64,000 bases of DNA from Dendrosporobacter quercicolus (GCF_900104455.1 NZ_FNHB01000001.1:62001-126000), one strand, 5' to 3'; positions 17,774-27,247 are shown, numbered from the stretch's first letter. Numbers and translations: made by a program. The notes: a model not told the origin generated them from the sequence alone.

Positions 17774-18094
17774 TTAAAATAACCCCGGAATCTTCGGTAT
17801 ATTTAACTCCGAGGTCAGCTTGCCCATCGCCGTCTGATTCAGTTCCCGCGATTTTGACATTGCGCTGTTTAGTGTAGCTACCAGCAAATCCTGGAGTAAA
17901 GCGGCATTGTCGGGCGATAAATATCTACCGTTTAATTCTAGCGATACAACATCCTGCTGGCCGTTGACAATGACTTTAATTACGTCACCGCTTGATACTT
18001 CAATACGTTCGCTTTTCAACTGTTCCTGAATGGTCTGGACATTTTGCTGAACCTTTTTTACCATTTCCATCATATTGCCAAGGTTTTCAAACAT
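17774..18094 (-). CDS. YbaB/EbfC family nucleoid-associated protein
   Basis: A 106-aa protein begins MFENLGNMMEMVKKVQ and ends in PKIPGLF, with the central IEVSSGDVIKVIVNG strand region and a helix with LLVATLNSAMSKSRE, as in the YbaB/EbfC family, which forms DNA-binding dimers. It is not beside dnaX-recR, the usual location of the main YbaB gene, so it may be a second paralogue. Start supported by GGAGGTGGC just upstream. Confidence 0.8.
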   Translation of the reverse strand: MFENLGNMMEMVKKVQQNVQTIQEQLKSERIEVSSGDVIKVIVNGQQDVVSLELNGRYLSPDNAALLQDLLVATLNSAMSKSRELNQTAMGKLTSELNIPKIPGLF

Positions 18095-18280
18095 TAACAG
18101 CCACCTCCGGTATTTTTTAACAATCAGAAAGCCCTGGAATGCCTGCGTGCAAGTCTCACTTTATGCCACTCTATGCGAAGAAAATAATTTTGTGAGTGTC
18201 CAACTTTTTTTTGTATGATACCGAATTTAACTATCTGACATATATTAAGATAGGTGAGGAATTTGTGAGGAGGGGTTGGG

Positions 18281-18661
18281 ATGCGCTTGCGCAGAAATAA
18301 AAGAAGAACAGAAGAGGTAACTCCCGGACCGATTTTCGAATCGACCGAATCATTAGATGGTACAGATGTTGATCCGGAACAAACTCAGGATAATGAAGTT
18401 AAACTTGCTAAACCGGAAAAATCTGTACAATCACCATTGCGGTTTATTAGAAGGGTCCTGGATAATCCCAATTTCAGCTTTCAGTTAATGGTAATCATAC
18501 TAACACTGGCTTCAGAGAATGTACAAATGGATAGGCGAATTGACGGAATGACTTCCACCGTAGACCGGGTAAGAAGTATTGCTGAAGTGATCAACAGCAC
18601 GATGAATTCGGTAAAAGTTGCAGCTGAAGCGCCTAAAACAATCAGACGTTTATTAGAGTAG
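18281..18661 (+). CDS. Hypothetical small protein with basic N-terminus and hydrophobic middle
   Basis: 126 aa with GAGGAGGGG upstream of the ATG. A basic start (MRLRRNKRR) is followed by an acidic, disordered-looking stretch, a short hydrophobic segment (LMVIILTLA, near residue 70) and a helical C-terminus. No family recognised. It is divergent from ybaB and shares its terminator with the convergent PBP gene. Confidence 0.65.
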   Translation: MRLRRNKRRTEEVTPGPIFESTESLDGTDVDPEQTQDNEVKLAKPEKSVQSPLRFIRRVLDNPNFSFQLMVIILTLASENVQMDRRIDGMTSTVDRVRSIAEVINSTMNSVKVAAEAPKTIRRLLE

Positions 18662-18728
18662 TGAAACTGGATTGTTTGAGGTTAGGTTTAAGCTCTGATA
18701 CACTCTCTAATAATGTATATGCGTTACA

Positions 18729-18762
18729 AAAAAAAACACGCGTAAAAACGCGTGTTTTTTTG
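18729..18762. terminator. Bidirectional terminator between convergent genes
   Basis: A-tract, then ACGCGT-type stem with an AAAA loop and a T-tract: the perfect stem spans 18730-18743 and 18748-18761. It serves both the 126-aa gene and the PBP gene. Confidence 0.9.
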
Positions 18763-20913
18763 TTATTGCGAATTATTTTTTTCCTCACTACCGCTCTGCG
18801 GCGGCGGTGGAGCGGCCGGGGCGGTTTGCGGTTTTTGGGGCTTTGGCGGCGCCAGGCTTTTGTCGGATGAGGTTTTTTGTTCCTGACCGGCAGTGGCGGA
18901 GTCCGGTTTATTCTTATTTTTTCCTGTGTCCTTTTTGTCCTTAGCGGAGTCTTTATCTTTATCTTCGCCGTCTTTCGGGTCAGTTTCCTCTTTATCCGGA
19001 TCTTCCGCCGGAGGAGGTTCAATGACCAGTCCGGCAGGTTTGATGAAATCCCGTTGAGGAATGTCGGCCAGGGCATCGGTCATGAAGGCTTGCCAGATAA
19101 CCGCAGGAGTGGTGCCGCCGGTAATACCGTTCAAGTAGCCTTCATTATCATTGCCCATCCAGACAGCGGCAACCAAATCTGGTGTGTAACCCACAAACCA
19201 GGCATCTTTATAGTCGCTGGTAGTGCCTGTTTTGCCTGCCGCGGGACGTCCGATGTTGGCGGCGGTCCCGGTGCCTTTGGTAATTACGCCCCGCAGCATA
19301 TCAGTAATGATATAGGCGCTGCGTTCGCTAATGACGGCTTGCTCGCGCGGCGAGGCCTGTTCCAGCGTTTTACCGTTGCGGTCGACAATTTTAAGGATGG
19401 CAACCGGATCTACCCGGACGCCGTGGTTGGCGAATACACCGTAGGCGCTGGCTGTTTCCAGCGGCGTTACCCCTTTGGTCAGGCCGCCCAGTGACATGGC
19501 AAGATTACGGTCATTGGTATAACCTTGCATAACTAAAGTCGATATACCCATTTGCTGAGCATAATAAAGCGGTCTGTCAGGCCCAACCTCCTGGGCAAGC
19601 TTGACTGTTGGAATATTAAGTGAGCGTTCCAGTGCGGCGCGCATGGTAACCCGGCCATGCAGTTTTCCGTCATAATTGATTGGCGACCAATCGCCAAAAG
19701 TTACTTTCGAATCTTCGATGACGGTAGAAGGGGTCAGGCCGCTTTCAATTGCCGCTAAGTAGACAAACGGCTTAAAAGCCGAACCTGGCTGACGTTCGGC
19801 CATGACCGCCCGGTTGAATTGATCATTGCCGCGCCCGCCGACCATGGCTTTAATATGGCCGGTGCGGGGATCAATGGCGACCAGTGCGCCTTGCGGCTGT
19901 TTAACGCCATGATCATCCGTACGGTAGGTAGGCAGTTTGGTCATTGCTTTTTCCGCCGCCCGCTGCATATTCAGATCAAGAGAGGTATAAACCTTTAAGC
20001 CGTCTTTATATACGGCATCAGCGCCATATTTATCAATGAGCAGCTGGGTAACGTAATTTACAAAATACGAGGCAATTCCGCCTTCGTTAATGGCAGTGCG
20101 GTGGGAAGAAAGATCCAGTTTGGTACTTTTGGCTTTGCGGGCTGTGGCATGATCAATATAGCCGTATTTGGTCATCTGATCAAGAACAATAGCCTGACGT
20201 TCCGTAGCAGCCTTCAAGTTATTGAACGGCGAATAGTAATTGGGACTTTTCGGTATGCCGGCCAGCATGGCGCATTCCGCCAAATTAAGATCTTCCACAT
20301 TTTTGCCGAAATACAGATGGGCTGCCGCCTGTACGCCGTAAGCCCCCTGCCCAAAGTAAATCTGGTTGAGATAAAGCTCCAGTATTTCATTTTTTGTATA
20401 TTGACGTTCAATTTGCAATGCCAAAAATGCTTCCTGAATTTTGCGCTTCAAGGTTCTTTCCTGGGAGAGGTAGGCATTTTTCGCCAGTTGCTGGGTGATG
20501 GTGCTACCGCCTTCCGAAACTCCCCGGTTACTAATGTTGGACCAGGCAGCCCGCAAAATTCCCCGGGGATCGATGCCCATATGCTGATAGAATCTCGTAT
20601 CTTCAGCGGAGATAAAAGCGTTTTGCAGGTTTTTGGGTACTTTATTTAAAGTAACCGGAACACGGTTTTCCACAGAATGTACGGTTGTAATTAGATGACC
20701 GTTTATATCATAAATCTGCGATGAGGCAGGTGGTCTAATATCATTGGTAAGTCCGGGCTTGGTGTTGAGACTGGCGGTTAAAAAGCCTAAGCCGGCTCCG
20801 GTAATCATTACAACAAAAACGAGTAATATAATTGCTAAAATTCTACTGTATTCCTTTTTAATATTTTTGCGTCCTCCTTTAGGACCATCATTGCGGGAGT
20901 AACTCATGGACAA
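18763..20913 (-). CDS. Class A penicillin-binding protein (PBP1A type)
   Basis: A 716-aa bifunctional murein synthase. A short cytoplasmic part and one membrane helix (about residues 25-50) anchor it. The glycosyltransferase (GT51) domain carries EDTRFYQHMGID, GGSTITQQLAKN and QIYFGQGAYG. The transpeptidase domain has the SxxK serine in PGSAFKPF, SLN in RSLNIP and KTGTT. The tail (about 630-716) is a Pro/Lys/Glu/Asp-rich low-complexity extension, common in Firmicute PBP1A. It polymerises glycan strands and cross-links them on the outer face of the inner membrane. Convergent with the preceding gene; divergent from yunB. Confidence 0.95.
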   Translation of the reverse strand: MSMSYSRNDGPKGGRKNIKKEYSRILAIILLVFVVMITGAGLGFLTASLNTKPGLTNDIRPPASSQIYDINGHLITTVHSVENRVPVTLNKVPKNLQNAFISAEDTRFYQHMGIDPRGILRAAWSNISNRGVSEGGSTITQQLAKNAYLSQERTLKRKIQEAFLALQIERQYTKNEILELYLNQIYFGQGAYGVQAAAHLYFGKNVEDLNLAECAMLAGIPKSPNYYSPFNNLKAATERQAIVLDQMTKYGYIDHATARKAKSTKLDLSSHRTAINEGGIASYFVNYVTQLLIDKYGADAVYKDGLKVYTSLDLNMQRAAEKAMTKLPTYRTDDHGVKQPQGALVAIDPRTGHIKAMVGGRGNDQFNRAVMAERQPGSAFKPFVYLAAIESGLTPSTVIEDSKVTFGDWSPINYDGKLHGRVTMRAALERSLNIPTVKLAQEVGPDRPLYYAQQMGISTLVMQGYTNDRNLAMSLGGLTKGVTPLETASAYGVFANHGVRVDPVAILKIVDRNGKTLEQASPREQAVISERSAYIITDMLRGVITKGTGTAANIGRPAAGKTGTTSDYKDAWFVGYTPDLVAAVWMGNDNEGYLNGITGGTTPAVIWQAFMTDALADIPQRDFIKPAGLVIEPPPAEDPDKEETDPKDGEDKDKDSAKDKKDTGKNKNKPDSATAGQEQKTSSDKSLAPPKPQKPQTAPAAPPPPQSGSEEKNNSQ

Positions 20914-21098
20914 CCTCCTTGCGAAATACCATATGACAAATATTATACCACAAAAGAGCCGATTCGTCGGTTTTTTTCAGTGATTTCAGGCGTTACTGCC
21001 GTCCGGGGGGTTTTATTCATTCTAAAAGATGCACCCCGTTTCATATGCTACCATATAATACATGACATTAAGCTAATTTGCAGTGGGGAGGTAAACCC

Positions 21099-21794
21099 AT
21101 GAGATTTACCGTGCGTAAAAAAAGAAACCGAACATCCCTGCCATTGCTGCTCATTGTTCTTCTGATGCTTACGGCCGCTACATTATGGGTGATGGAAATT
21201 CATCTGAAGCCGACCGTTCTGGCTATTGCCGAAGCGCGGTCAATGTTGATTGCGACCGAGGCAATCAATAAGGTTATTCATCAGAAGGTTAGCCAGAGCA
21301 TTGACCCGCAAACCCTGGTGACAGTAAAGGTGGACAGCAGGGGACGGGTTGTGTTGATTCAGCCCAATACAATGGAATTTAATAAACTTGCAGCTGATAC
21401 AACGATAAAGGTACAAGATGCCCTAAAAGAACTCTCATCTGAAAAAATTCAAATACCAATAGGCCAGATTTTCGGCAGTCAGTTTCTGGCAAGTATGGGA
21501 CCTAAAATAACTGTTACCATTATTCCCGTAGGGACCGTACAGGTCAAAGTAATTGATAAGTTTGAACAGGCGGGCATCAACCAAACGAGACATATGGTCT
21601 ATTTAGTGGCCACCACGCAAGTGAAAATTGTTGTACCCTTAGTAAGCAAGAGTGTCAGCGTAAATACCCAGGTACCGATTGCTGAGTATGTAGTAGTTGG
21701 TGAAGTGCCAAGCACCTATGTTCAATTTCCGTTTCCGATTCCGCATGAATTGCATGGTGATGAAGCAAGCAGCGAAAATGGCAATCCTTACTAG
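21099..21794 (+). CDS. yunB: Sporulation protein YunB
   Basis: 231 aa from the ATG at 21099, which has GGGGAGG about 8 nt upstream; the longer reading from 21078 includes the ribosome-binding site itself and is rejected. One N-terminal membrane helix (LPLLLIVLLMLTAATLWVM) and an external domain with the YunB pattern: AINKVIHQKV near the start, a central VDSRGRVVLIQPNT and GQIFGSQFLA, and VPIAEYVVVGEVPSTY near the end. YunB is expressed in the mother cell in Bacillus and is needed for efficient sporulation, so the host is probably an endospore former. Confidence 0.88.
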   Translation: MRFTVRKKRNRTSLPLLLIVLLMLTAATLWVMEIHLKPTVLAIAEARSMLIATEAINKVIHQKVSQSIDPQTLVTVKVDSRGRVVLIQPNTMEFNKLAADTTIKVQDALKELSSEKIQIPIGQIFGSQFLASMGPKITVTIIPVGTVQVKVIDKFEQAGINQTRHMVYLVATTQVKIVVPLVSKSVSVNTQVPIAEYVVVGEVPSTYVQFPFPIPHELHGDEASSENGNPY

Positions 21795-21873
21795 TAAAAA
21801 CCATGGCTGAATTCAGACGCCTCGCAGCAAGCAGCTGAAATGAAGCGGCTGCGCGTTATAAATAACAAATATG

Positions 21874-21912
21874 AACGCCTCAAGGAGAGCTTTTTCCTAA
21901 GGCGTTTTTTGG
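21874..21912 (+). terminator. Intrinsic terminator after yunB
   Basis: AACGCCT ... AGGCGTT stem (outer arms 21874-21880 and about 21899-21905) with an inner CAAGGA/TCCT pairing, followed by a T-run. It separates yunB from the hydrogenase operon. Confidence 0.85.
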
Positions 21913-22038
21913 TTCACCCTGAAGGAGCACCCCAGTTCTTTCCCCTGTCCCTGCTTATTCTTGATACTAACTGATATTTAGGTTAAAATTGTAGATGAAA
22001 AACGCATTTTTTGTTGAAGCAGGGAAAGGAGCGGTATA

Positions 22039-22290
22039 TTGAAGATTTCTATTTGTTTTGGCAGCGCCTGCCATTTGCGTGGCGCATATGGCGTGTTGCA
22101 TGCTTTTCAAGTTTTATTTGATAGATATAAACTTCCCGGGGACATTGATATGGAAGGGCATTTTTGCCAGGGGCGGTGTAATGAGGGTGTGGTGATAAAA
22201 ATCAATGATGAAATCATCACCAATGTGAAAGTAGAGAATGTAAACGAAATATTTCAGCAAAAAGTGCTGAGGCTACTGGCATGCAAATAA
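22039..22290 (+). CDS. 2Fe-2S thioredoxin-fold (NuoE-like) small protein
   Basis: 83 aa from a TTG start with AAAGGAG upstream. The cysteine pattern CFGSACHLRGA ... CQGRCNEGV is that of the thioredoxin-like [2Fe-2S] domain found in NuoE/HydC and in stand-alone ferredoxins. It likely passes electrons to or from the hydrogenase encoded next, whose start overlaps its stop by 10 nt. Confidence 0.85.
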   Translation: MKISICFGSACHLRGAYGVLHAFQVLFDRYKLPGDIDMEGHFCQGRCNEGVVIKINDEIITNVKVENVNEIFQQKVLRLLACK

Positions 22291-23975
22291 TTACAACCCG
22301 TAAGGTAAACTGTAAAGACTGCCACCGGTGCCTGCGGGTATGTCCGGTAAAAGCCATTGGCATTAACCGGGGGCGGGCGCGGGTACTTGATGATAAGTGT
22401 ATATTTTGCGGTAAATGTGTGACAGAATGCCCGCAGCATGCTAAGCGCCTGATCAGCCATGTTCCGGCTATACAGGCCGCAATTGCCAGCGGCAGGAAGA
22501 CTATTTTAAGCCTGGGATCGTCATTTTCGGGATTATTTCCTGAATATAGCACGAGTGAGCTTGTTTCGGCAATCAAATCGCTGGGCTTTCACCAGGTTGA
22601 GGAAACCGCGGTTGGCGCTGAAGCGGTTTCCCTGCTCTATAGAAATCTGGTGAAAAACACGGCACAAACGGTGATATCCTCCAATTGCCCGGTCATCGTG
22701 AATATTATAAAAAAATATTATCCGGAATTGACCGGCAACCTTGCTCCGGTAGTTTCACCAATGATGGCGCATGGACAGATTATCCGGCAGAGGTTTGGTC
22801 AAGATGCTTTTATTGTGTTTGCCGGGCCTTGTATGGCTAAGTTCTCTGAACACAATGAGCACCATTCGGTGGATGCGGTAATGACTTTTGTGCAATTGCG
22901 CCAGTGGTTAAACCGGCAAAAGCCTGAACAAAAGCAAATCGCCGCTGCGCCATATCAGTCCGAGCCGCTTAGCAATGCCAGATTTTTTTCACTGGCCGGC
23001 GGAATTTTAAAATCGTTTATGAATTTTGATTTGCTTGGTACCGAAATCATTGCTGTCGATGGCATTGAAGAATGTAAAGAGGTCTTCGGCAGCCTGGCAA
23101 GAGGGGAAATATCACCCCGGTTTATTGAGGCTTTTTCTTGCAAAGGCGGCTGTATCGGCGGGCCGGCCGGCGGCAGCGCGCAGCCAATGCCGGTTAGACG
23201 GCTTAAGGCAATTGATCATGCCAATTCTGTTGAACAGCAAGTAGTAAGGCAATTGCCTCAGGGTATTGATTTTTCCTGTGAGCATCTGCCCGAAGCAGTT
23301 ACAGTGGCCGAACCCAGTGAAGAGGAAATCAAAGAAATATTACACCAGAGCGGTAAATTTACCAAAGTCGATGAAAAAAACTGTGGCGCCTGTGGCTATA
23401 ATAGCTGCCGGGAGAAAGCGGCTGCTGTTTACAGCGGCTTGGCCGAAATTGAGATGTGCATGCCTTATATGCGGTCGAAAGCCGAGTCTTTTGCCAGTAT
23501 TATAGTGGAACACTCACTCAATGGCATCATTGCAGTTAACGATAAAATGATCATTCAGGAAATTAATCCGGCGGCCCAGCAGATGTTCAATGGCAAGAAA
23601 ATCATGGAAAAAGGGGATAGTCTGGCCGGGTTTATTGATTGCGCTGACTTTGCCGCTGCTTCTAATTTTGGCGATAAAGTGATCAGCAAACGTATTGAGT
23701 ATCCGGAATATGGCATTGTTACAGAACAAATGATCGTTGGGGTACCCGAGCATAGTATTGTAATTGGGGTTATATCCAACGTGACCGATCAAGAAAAAAG
23801 AATGCAGGAATGGCAGAAAATGAAAGAAGAAACGGTTGCCAAGGCGACGGATATCATTAACAAGCAGATGCAGGTTGCTCAGGAAATTGCCGGACTGTTG
23901 GGCGAAACTACGGCCGAAACAAAGTCAACGTTAATTGAGATGATGCAGGTGCTTAAAGGCAGGGAGGAACAGTGA
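22281..23975 (+). CDS. Sensory-type [FeFe] hydrogenase with PAS domain
   Basis: 564 aa. An N-terminal pair of [4Fe-4S] motifs (CKDCHRCLRVCP and CIFCGKCVTECP) is followed by the H-cluster domain: L1 SSNCPVI (a single Cys where catalytic enzymes have TSCCPxW), L2 GPCMAKFSE, L3 SCKGGCIGGP. A further Fe-S motif (CGACGYNSCREKA, near residue 370) precedes a PAS domain (SIIVEHSLNGIIAVND ... INPAAQQMF) and a C-terminal helix. This architecture matches sensory (group C/D) [FeFe] hydrogenases that detect H2 or redox state rather than turning it over quickly. The following SpoIIE-type phosphatase is the usual signalling partner. Confidence 0.92.
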   Translation: MQIITTRKVNCKDCHRCLRVCPVKAIGINRGRARVLDDKCIFCGKCVTECPQHAKRLISHVPAIQAAIASGRKTILSLGSSFSGLFPEYSTSELVSAIKSLGFHQVEETAVGAEAVSLLYRNLVKNTAQTVISSNCPVIVNIIKKYYPELTGNLAPVVSPMMAHGQIIRQRFGQDAFIVFAGPCMAKFSEHNEHHSVDAVMTFVQLRQWLNRQKPEQKQIAAAPYQSEPLSNARFFSLAGGILKSFMNFDLLGTEIIAVDGIEECKEVFGSLARGEISPRFIEAFSCKGGCIGGPAGGSAQPMPVRRLKAIDHANSVEQQVVRQLPQGIDFSCEHLPEAVTVAEPSEEEIKEILHQSGKFTKVDEKNCGACGYNSCREKAAAVYSGLAEIEMCMPYMRSKAESFASIIVEHSLNGIIAVNDKMIIQEINPAAQQMFNGKKIMEKGDSLAGFIDCADFAAASNFGDKVISKRIEYPEYGIVTEQMIVGVPEHSIVIGVISNVTDQEKRMQEWQKMKEETVAKATDIINKQMQVAQEIAGLLGETTAETKSTLIEMMQVLKGREEQ

Positions 23976-25126
23976 TGCAGCGGCTCCATGCTGAGGTAGG
24001 AGTGACTCAGTTATCAAAAGACGGTGAAGAGTTATGCGGCGACAATGTTGTCATAGCCAGAACGCCGCAAGCAACGATTATTGTTCTTTCCGATGGGCTG
24101 GGCAGTGGTGTCAAGGCCAACATTTTAGCAACATTAACGACCAAAATTGCATCATCGATGTTAAAACGCGGTATTCCTTTGGAGGATGTTGTTAATACAA
24201 TCGCGGAAACCCTGCCGGTTTGCCGGCAGCGTAAGATTGCGTACTCTACTTTACAGATTATCAAGGTTAAAGATAATGGCCTGGCGACAATTGTGGAATT
24301 TGACTGCCCGCCGACTTTTCTGATCAGGGATGGACAAGTCAGTAAGGTTCCGACACAGGTAAATGTCATTGGCGGTAAAAAAATAAAGGTGGGACGGCTG
24401 ACTTTACTGGAAAACGATATCATAACGGCTGTTAGCGACGGGGTTATTCATGCCGGAATTGGCGGCCTGCTAAAGCTTGGCTGGGGCTGGAACGGCGTAG
24501 CCGATGAATTGAAAGCCTTATGCAAGACCGGACGTAAAGCATCCGATATAACCAATCAGCTAATCAAGTGTTCGGAAGGGTATTATCTTGGCCACCCGGG
24601 CGATGATTCGACTGCGGTAGCCGTCAGGGTTCACAAGGCCCGCTTTTTGACGCTGTTTACCGGTCCGCCCGCCGACTCCGGCAGCGATGAAGAGATTATC
24701 CGGCGTTTTTTAAATCAGCCGGGCCGAAAAGTGGTGGCTGGCGGTACTACTGCGAATATCGTAAGTAAAGTTACCGGCAAGCCTTTGACGGTGGATTTAG
24801 CGCTTTGCGATCAGCAAGTGCCGCCGATCAGCTATATGGACGATATCGACCTGGTTACGGAAGGAATTCTTACCCTTAATGTTGTTTTAGAACGGCTGAA
24901 TGACGTTAAAAAGTTATATGAAACGGACAAATGCGACGGCGCTACGTTGTTGGCGCGCCTGTTGCTAGAAGCGGACATGATTGATATAATGGCAGGTAAG
25001 GCTGTAAATCCGGCTCATCAAAATCCCAATTATCCCTTTAAAATCAATATAAAATCACAAGTGTTAGCCAACCTGAAAGCTTTGCTGGAGGCCAAGGGCA
25101 AACAAGTTAAACTGGAGTGGTTTTAA
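23975..25126 (+). CDS. SpoIIE/PP2C-type serine phosphatase
   Basis: 383 aa from the ATG at 23975, which overlaps the hydrogenase stop; AGGGAGG lies 7 nt before it, and a GTG at 23972 is a closer alternative. The N-terminal ~230 residues are a PP2C-like phosphatase with metal ligands in GDNVVIA, VLSDGLGSG, TAVSDGV and HPGDDSTAVAV. The C-terminal ~140 residues are unrelated and unrecognised. It probably transmits the state of the adjacent sensory hydrogenase by dephosphorylating an anti-sigma-antagonist-like target, which is inference from family and context. Confidence 0.88.
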   Translation: MQRLHAEVGVTQLSKDGEELCGDNVVIARTPQATIIVLSDGLGSGVKANILATLTTKIASSMLKRGIPLEDVVNTIAETLPVCRQRKIAYSTLQIIKVKDNGLATIVEFDCPPTFLIRDGQVSKVPTQVNVIGGKKIKVGRLTLLENDIITAVSDGVIHAGIGGLLKLGWGWNGVADELKALCKTGRKASDITNQLIKCSEGYYLGHPGDDSTAVAVRVHKARFLTLFTGPPADSGSDEEIIRRFLNQPGRKVVAGGTTANIVSKVTGKPLTVDLALCDQQVPPISYMDDIDLVTEGILTLNVVLERLNDVKKLYETDKCDGATLLARLLLEADMIDIMAGKAVNPAHQNPNYPFKINIKSQVLANLKALLEAKGKQVKLEWF

Positions 25127-25144
25127 CCCTAAGGAGGAGAAGTT

Positions 25145-25384
25145 ATGGCACTTATATCAATAGAAATCTGTATGGGATCAGCCTGTTATTTATTAGGTGG
25201 ACAGGATTTACTCGAGGCAATTGAAGCTCTTCCGCCGGAAAAGAAGGCGCAAATAGATTTAAGGGGGGCCACCTGTCTTAAAGCCTGCTCAACAGGTCCT
25301 AATATTAAAATTGATGGCGCCCTGATGTCCAATGTAACGCCCGAACGGCTGTTAGAGATTATTGGCGAAAAAATGAACGGTTGA
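25145..25384 (+). CDS. Second 2Fe-2S thioredoxin-fold protein
   Basis: 79 aa with AAGGAGGAG upstream. The four cysteines (CMGSACYLLGG ... CLKACSTGP) place it in the same NuoE-like [2Fe-2S] family as the 22039 gene, from which it differs clearly. Position immediately before the second hydrogenase suggests each hydrogenase has its own carrier. Confidence 0.85.
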   Translation: MALISIEICMGSACYLLGGQDLLEAIEALPPEKKAQIDLRGATCLKACSTGPNIKIDGALMSNVTPERLLEIIGEKMNG

Positions 25385-25414
25385 CTATTCTTGTAAGCAG
25401 AGAGGAGTTTCTAG

Positions 25415-26911
25415 ATGTCTCAAGTTACGGAGCTTGTTAAATTACGCCGCAAAGTCCTGACGGAAATCGCCAGAATGACTTTCACCGGAGAATTAATAGA
25501 AAATGTAAACAATATTCTTCATACTGTAGTAACCGAAGATGGACCGCGTTATCGCTGTTGCGTTCACAAAGAACGGGCCGTATTGCAGGAACGGATTAAA
25601 TTAGCGCTCAGTCAGCCGGCTGAGGCTCTACTGGAAACAGCGGCGCAAAATGCCGTTGAGGGCGTTGTTGCCGATATGCCCATTCTTCAAGTGATACCGA
25701 CAGCCTGCGATCAGTGTCCCATCGATAAATTTATTGTCACGAATGCCTGTCGTAATTGCCTGGCGCATCATTGTATCAACAGCTGTCCGAAAAAAGCGAT
25801 CATGGTTGTGCAAAATCGTGCTTATATTGACAAGAGCAGGTGTGTTGAGTGCGGCCTTTGTAAAAAATCCTGCCCGTATGGCGCCATTATTGAGGTAAGC
25901 CGCCCTTGCGAAGGCGCCTGTGATCTTAAAGCGATTACCGCCGGCAGCGACCGGCGGGCGCAAATTAATTATGATAAATGCGTACAATGCGGCGGCTGTA
26001 AGTCGGCCTGTCCGTTTGGCGCTATCGCTGACCGTTCGGAGATCGTTCAATTGATCCAGGCTTTGCAGTCGGAGCAAAAAGTATACGCAATGGTGGCGCC
26101 GGCCTTCATTGGCCAATTTGGTGCCAAAGTCCAGGCGGGTCAAGTTGTCAGCGCACTTAGGCGAATCGGTTTTCATGAGGTTTATGAGGCTTCCTACGGG
26201 GCGGACATCGTCACCATTGAGGAAACTGCCGAGTTCCTGAAATCAGTGCCTGAGGCGCGGGCGTTTATGACAACCTCCTGTTGCCCGGCTTATGTCAGTA
26301 TGGTGGAAAAGCATTTGCCGGATCTGGCGGGCGCTGTTTCGAGTACGGTTTCGCCGATGATTGCAACCGCCAAAGTGATCAAAGAACGTGACCCGGGAGC
26401 GATAACGGTCTTTATTGGGCCCTGTATTGCCAAAAAAGCTGAAGCTGTCCGGTATGCCGGAGTTGTTGATTTTACAGTAACCTTCGAAGAAGTGGCCTGC
26501 ATGATGGTTGGCGCGGGAATAAATATTACCGCAATTGAAGATACTGAATATCAGACAACAGCTTCCTCGACCGGCAATGATTTTGCCAGAGCCGGCGGAG
26601 TCGTGCAAGCGGTGATCAAACATGCGGAAGCGATCGATGCCGGCGTTGAAATTAAAGCACACCGGGCGGAAGGCTTGAGCAATTGCAAAACAGCTTTGCT
26701 GCAAATGAAAGCCGGCAAGCTGGATGCGAACTTTTTCGAAGGAATGTCCTGCGCCGGCGGTTGTGTGGGCGGGCCGGGGATTTTAACAAATCCCAGAGTT
26801 ACCGGGAAACTGGTGGAGAATTACGCTTTAAAAGCGGAATATAAAACCGCTTCAGATAATGAACAGGTAGTTCAGATTTTGCATAAAGGCGGGCATTGGC
26901 ACGTAAAATAG
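25415..26911 (+). CDS. [FeFe] hydrogenase, group B type, with extra ferredoxin domain
   Basis: 498 aa. Cys-rich N-terminus (CDQCPID, CRNCLAHHCINSCPKKA) then two [4Fe-4S] motifs (CVECGLCKKSCPYGA, CVQCGGCKSACPFGA). The H-cluster domain has complete motifs: L1 TTSCCPAY, L2 GPCIAKKAE, L3 EGMSCAGGCVGGP. This is the monomeric group B arrangement, with a Cys-rich N-terminus, seen in clostridia and Negativicutes, and likely catalytic, using ferredoxin. GAGAGGAG precedes the ATG. It closes the five-gene hydrogenase operon that starts at 22039; no terminator is obvious before the tyrS promoter. Confidence 0.92.
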   Translation: MSQVTELVKLRRKVLTEIARMTFTGELIENVNNILHTVVTEDGPRYRCCVHKERAVLQERIKLALSQPAEALLETAAQNAVEGVVADMPILQVIPTACDQCPIDKFIVTNACRNCLAHHCINSCPKKAIMVVQNRAYIDKSRCVECGLCKKSCPYGAIIEVSRPCEGACDLKAITAGSDRRAQINYDKCVQCGGCKSACPFGAIADRSEIVQLIQALQSEQKVYAMVAPAFIGQFGAKVQAGQVVSALRRIGFHEVYEASYGADIVTIEETAEFLKSVPEARAFMTTSCCPAYVSMVEKHLPDLAGAVSSTVSPMIATAKVIKERDPGAITVFIGPCIAKKAEAVRYAGVVDFTVTFEEVACMMVGAGINITAIEDTEYQTTASSTGNDFARAGGVVQAVIKHAEAIDAGVEIKAHRAEGLSNCKTALLQMKAGKLDANFFEGMSCAGGCVGGPGILTNPRVTGKLVENYALKAEYKTASDNEQVVQILHKGGHWHVK

Positions 26912-26915
26912 AAGA

Positions 26916-26944
26916 TTGACAAGTTTGGCGGATTTTTGTTATAT
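26916..26944 (+). promoter_or_regulatory. Promoter of the tyrS T-box transcript
   Basis: TTGACA at 26916-26921, a 17-bp spacer, then TTATAT at 26939-26944, directly before the leader. Near-consensus vegetative promoter. Confidence 0.8.
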
Positions 26945-26950
26945 TACACT

Positions 26951-27216
26951 TAAGTTAATAATTTAAATGTGATGAATGGAAGAAGTAATCAGGGATTGCT
27001 TTACAGAGAGCCGGGGGAGGCTGGAACCCGGCAGGCATACCTGACGAAATACACCCGGGAACAGCAGGCTTAAGATTTTGGCCAAGCCGGTTAGCCGCCG
27101 TTAAAAAGCTCCGAGAGTATAGTTTATATACCTCGACAAAGCGGCTTTATCGGCAATTTGGGTGGTACCGCGGGTTTTTGCCCGTCCCTGTTCAGGGGGC
27201 GGGCTTTTCTGTTTTT
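26951..27216 (+). promoter_or_regulatory. T-box riboswitch leader of tyrS
   Basis: Upstream of tyrS lies a structured leader with the conserved T-box GGGTGGTACCGCGG (27160-27173), which forms the antiterminator when uncharged tRNA binds. It is followed by a terminator (GCCCGTCCCTG ... CAGGGGGCGGGC plus T-run, 27180-27216). Within Stem I, the codon TAC at 27050-27052 (in GAAATACACCC) is a good specifier for tRNA-Tyr, which matches the downstream gene. Start of the leader is inferred from the promoter. Confidence 0.93.
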
Positions 27217-27247
27217 AAATATTCTAAGCAGCAATCAGGAGGTTTTG

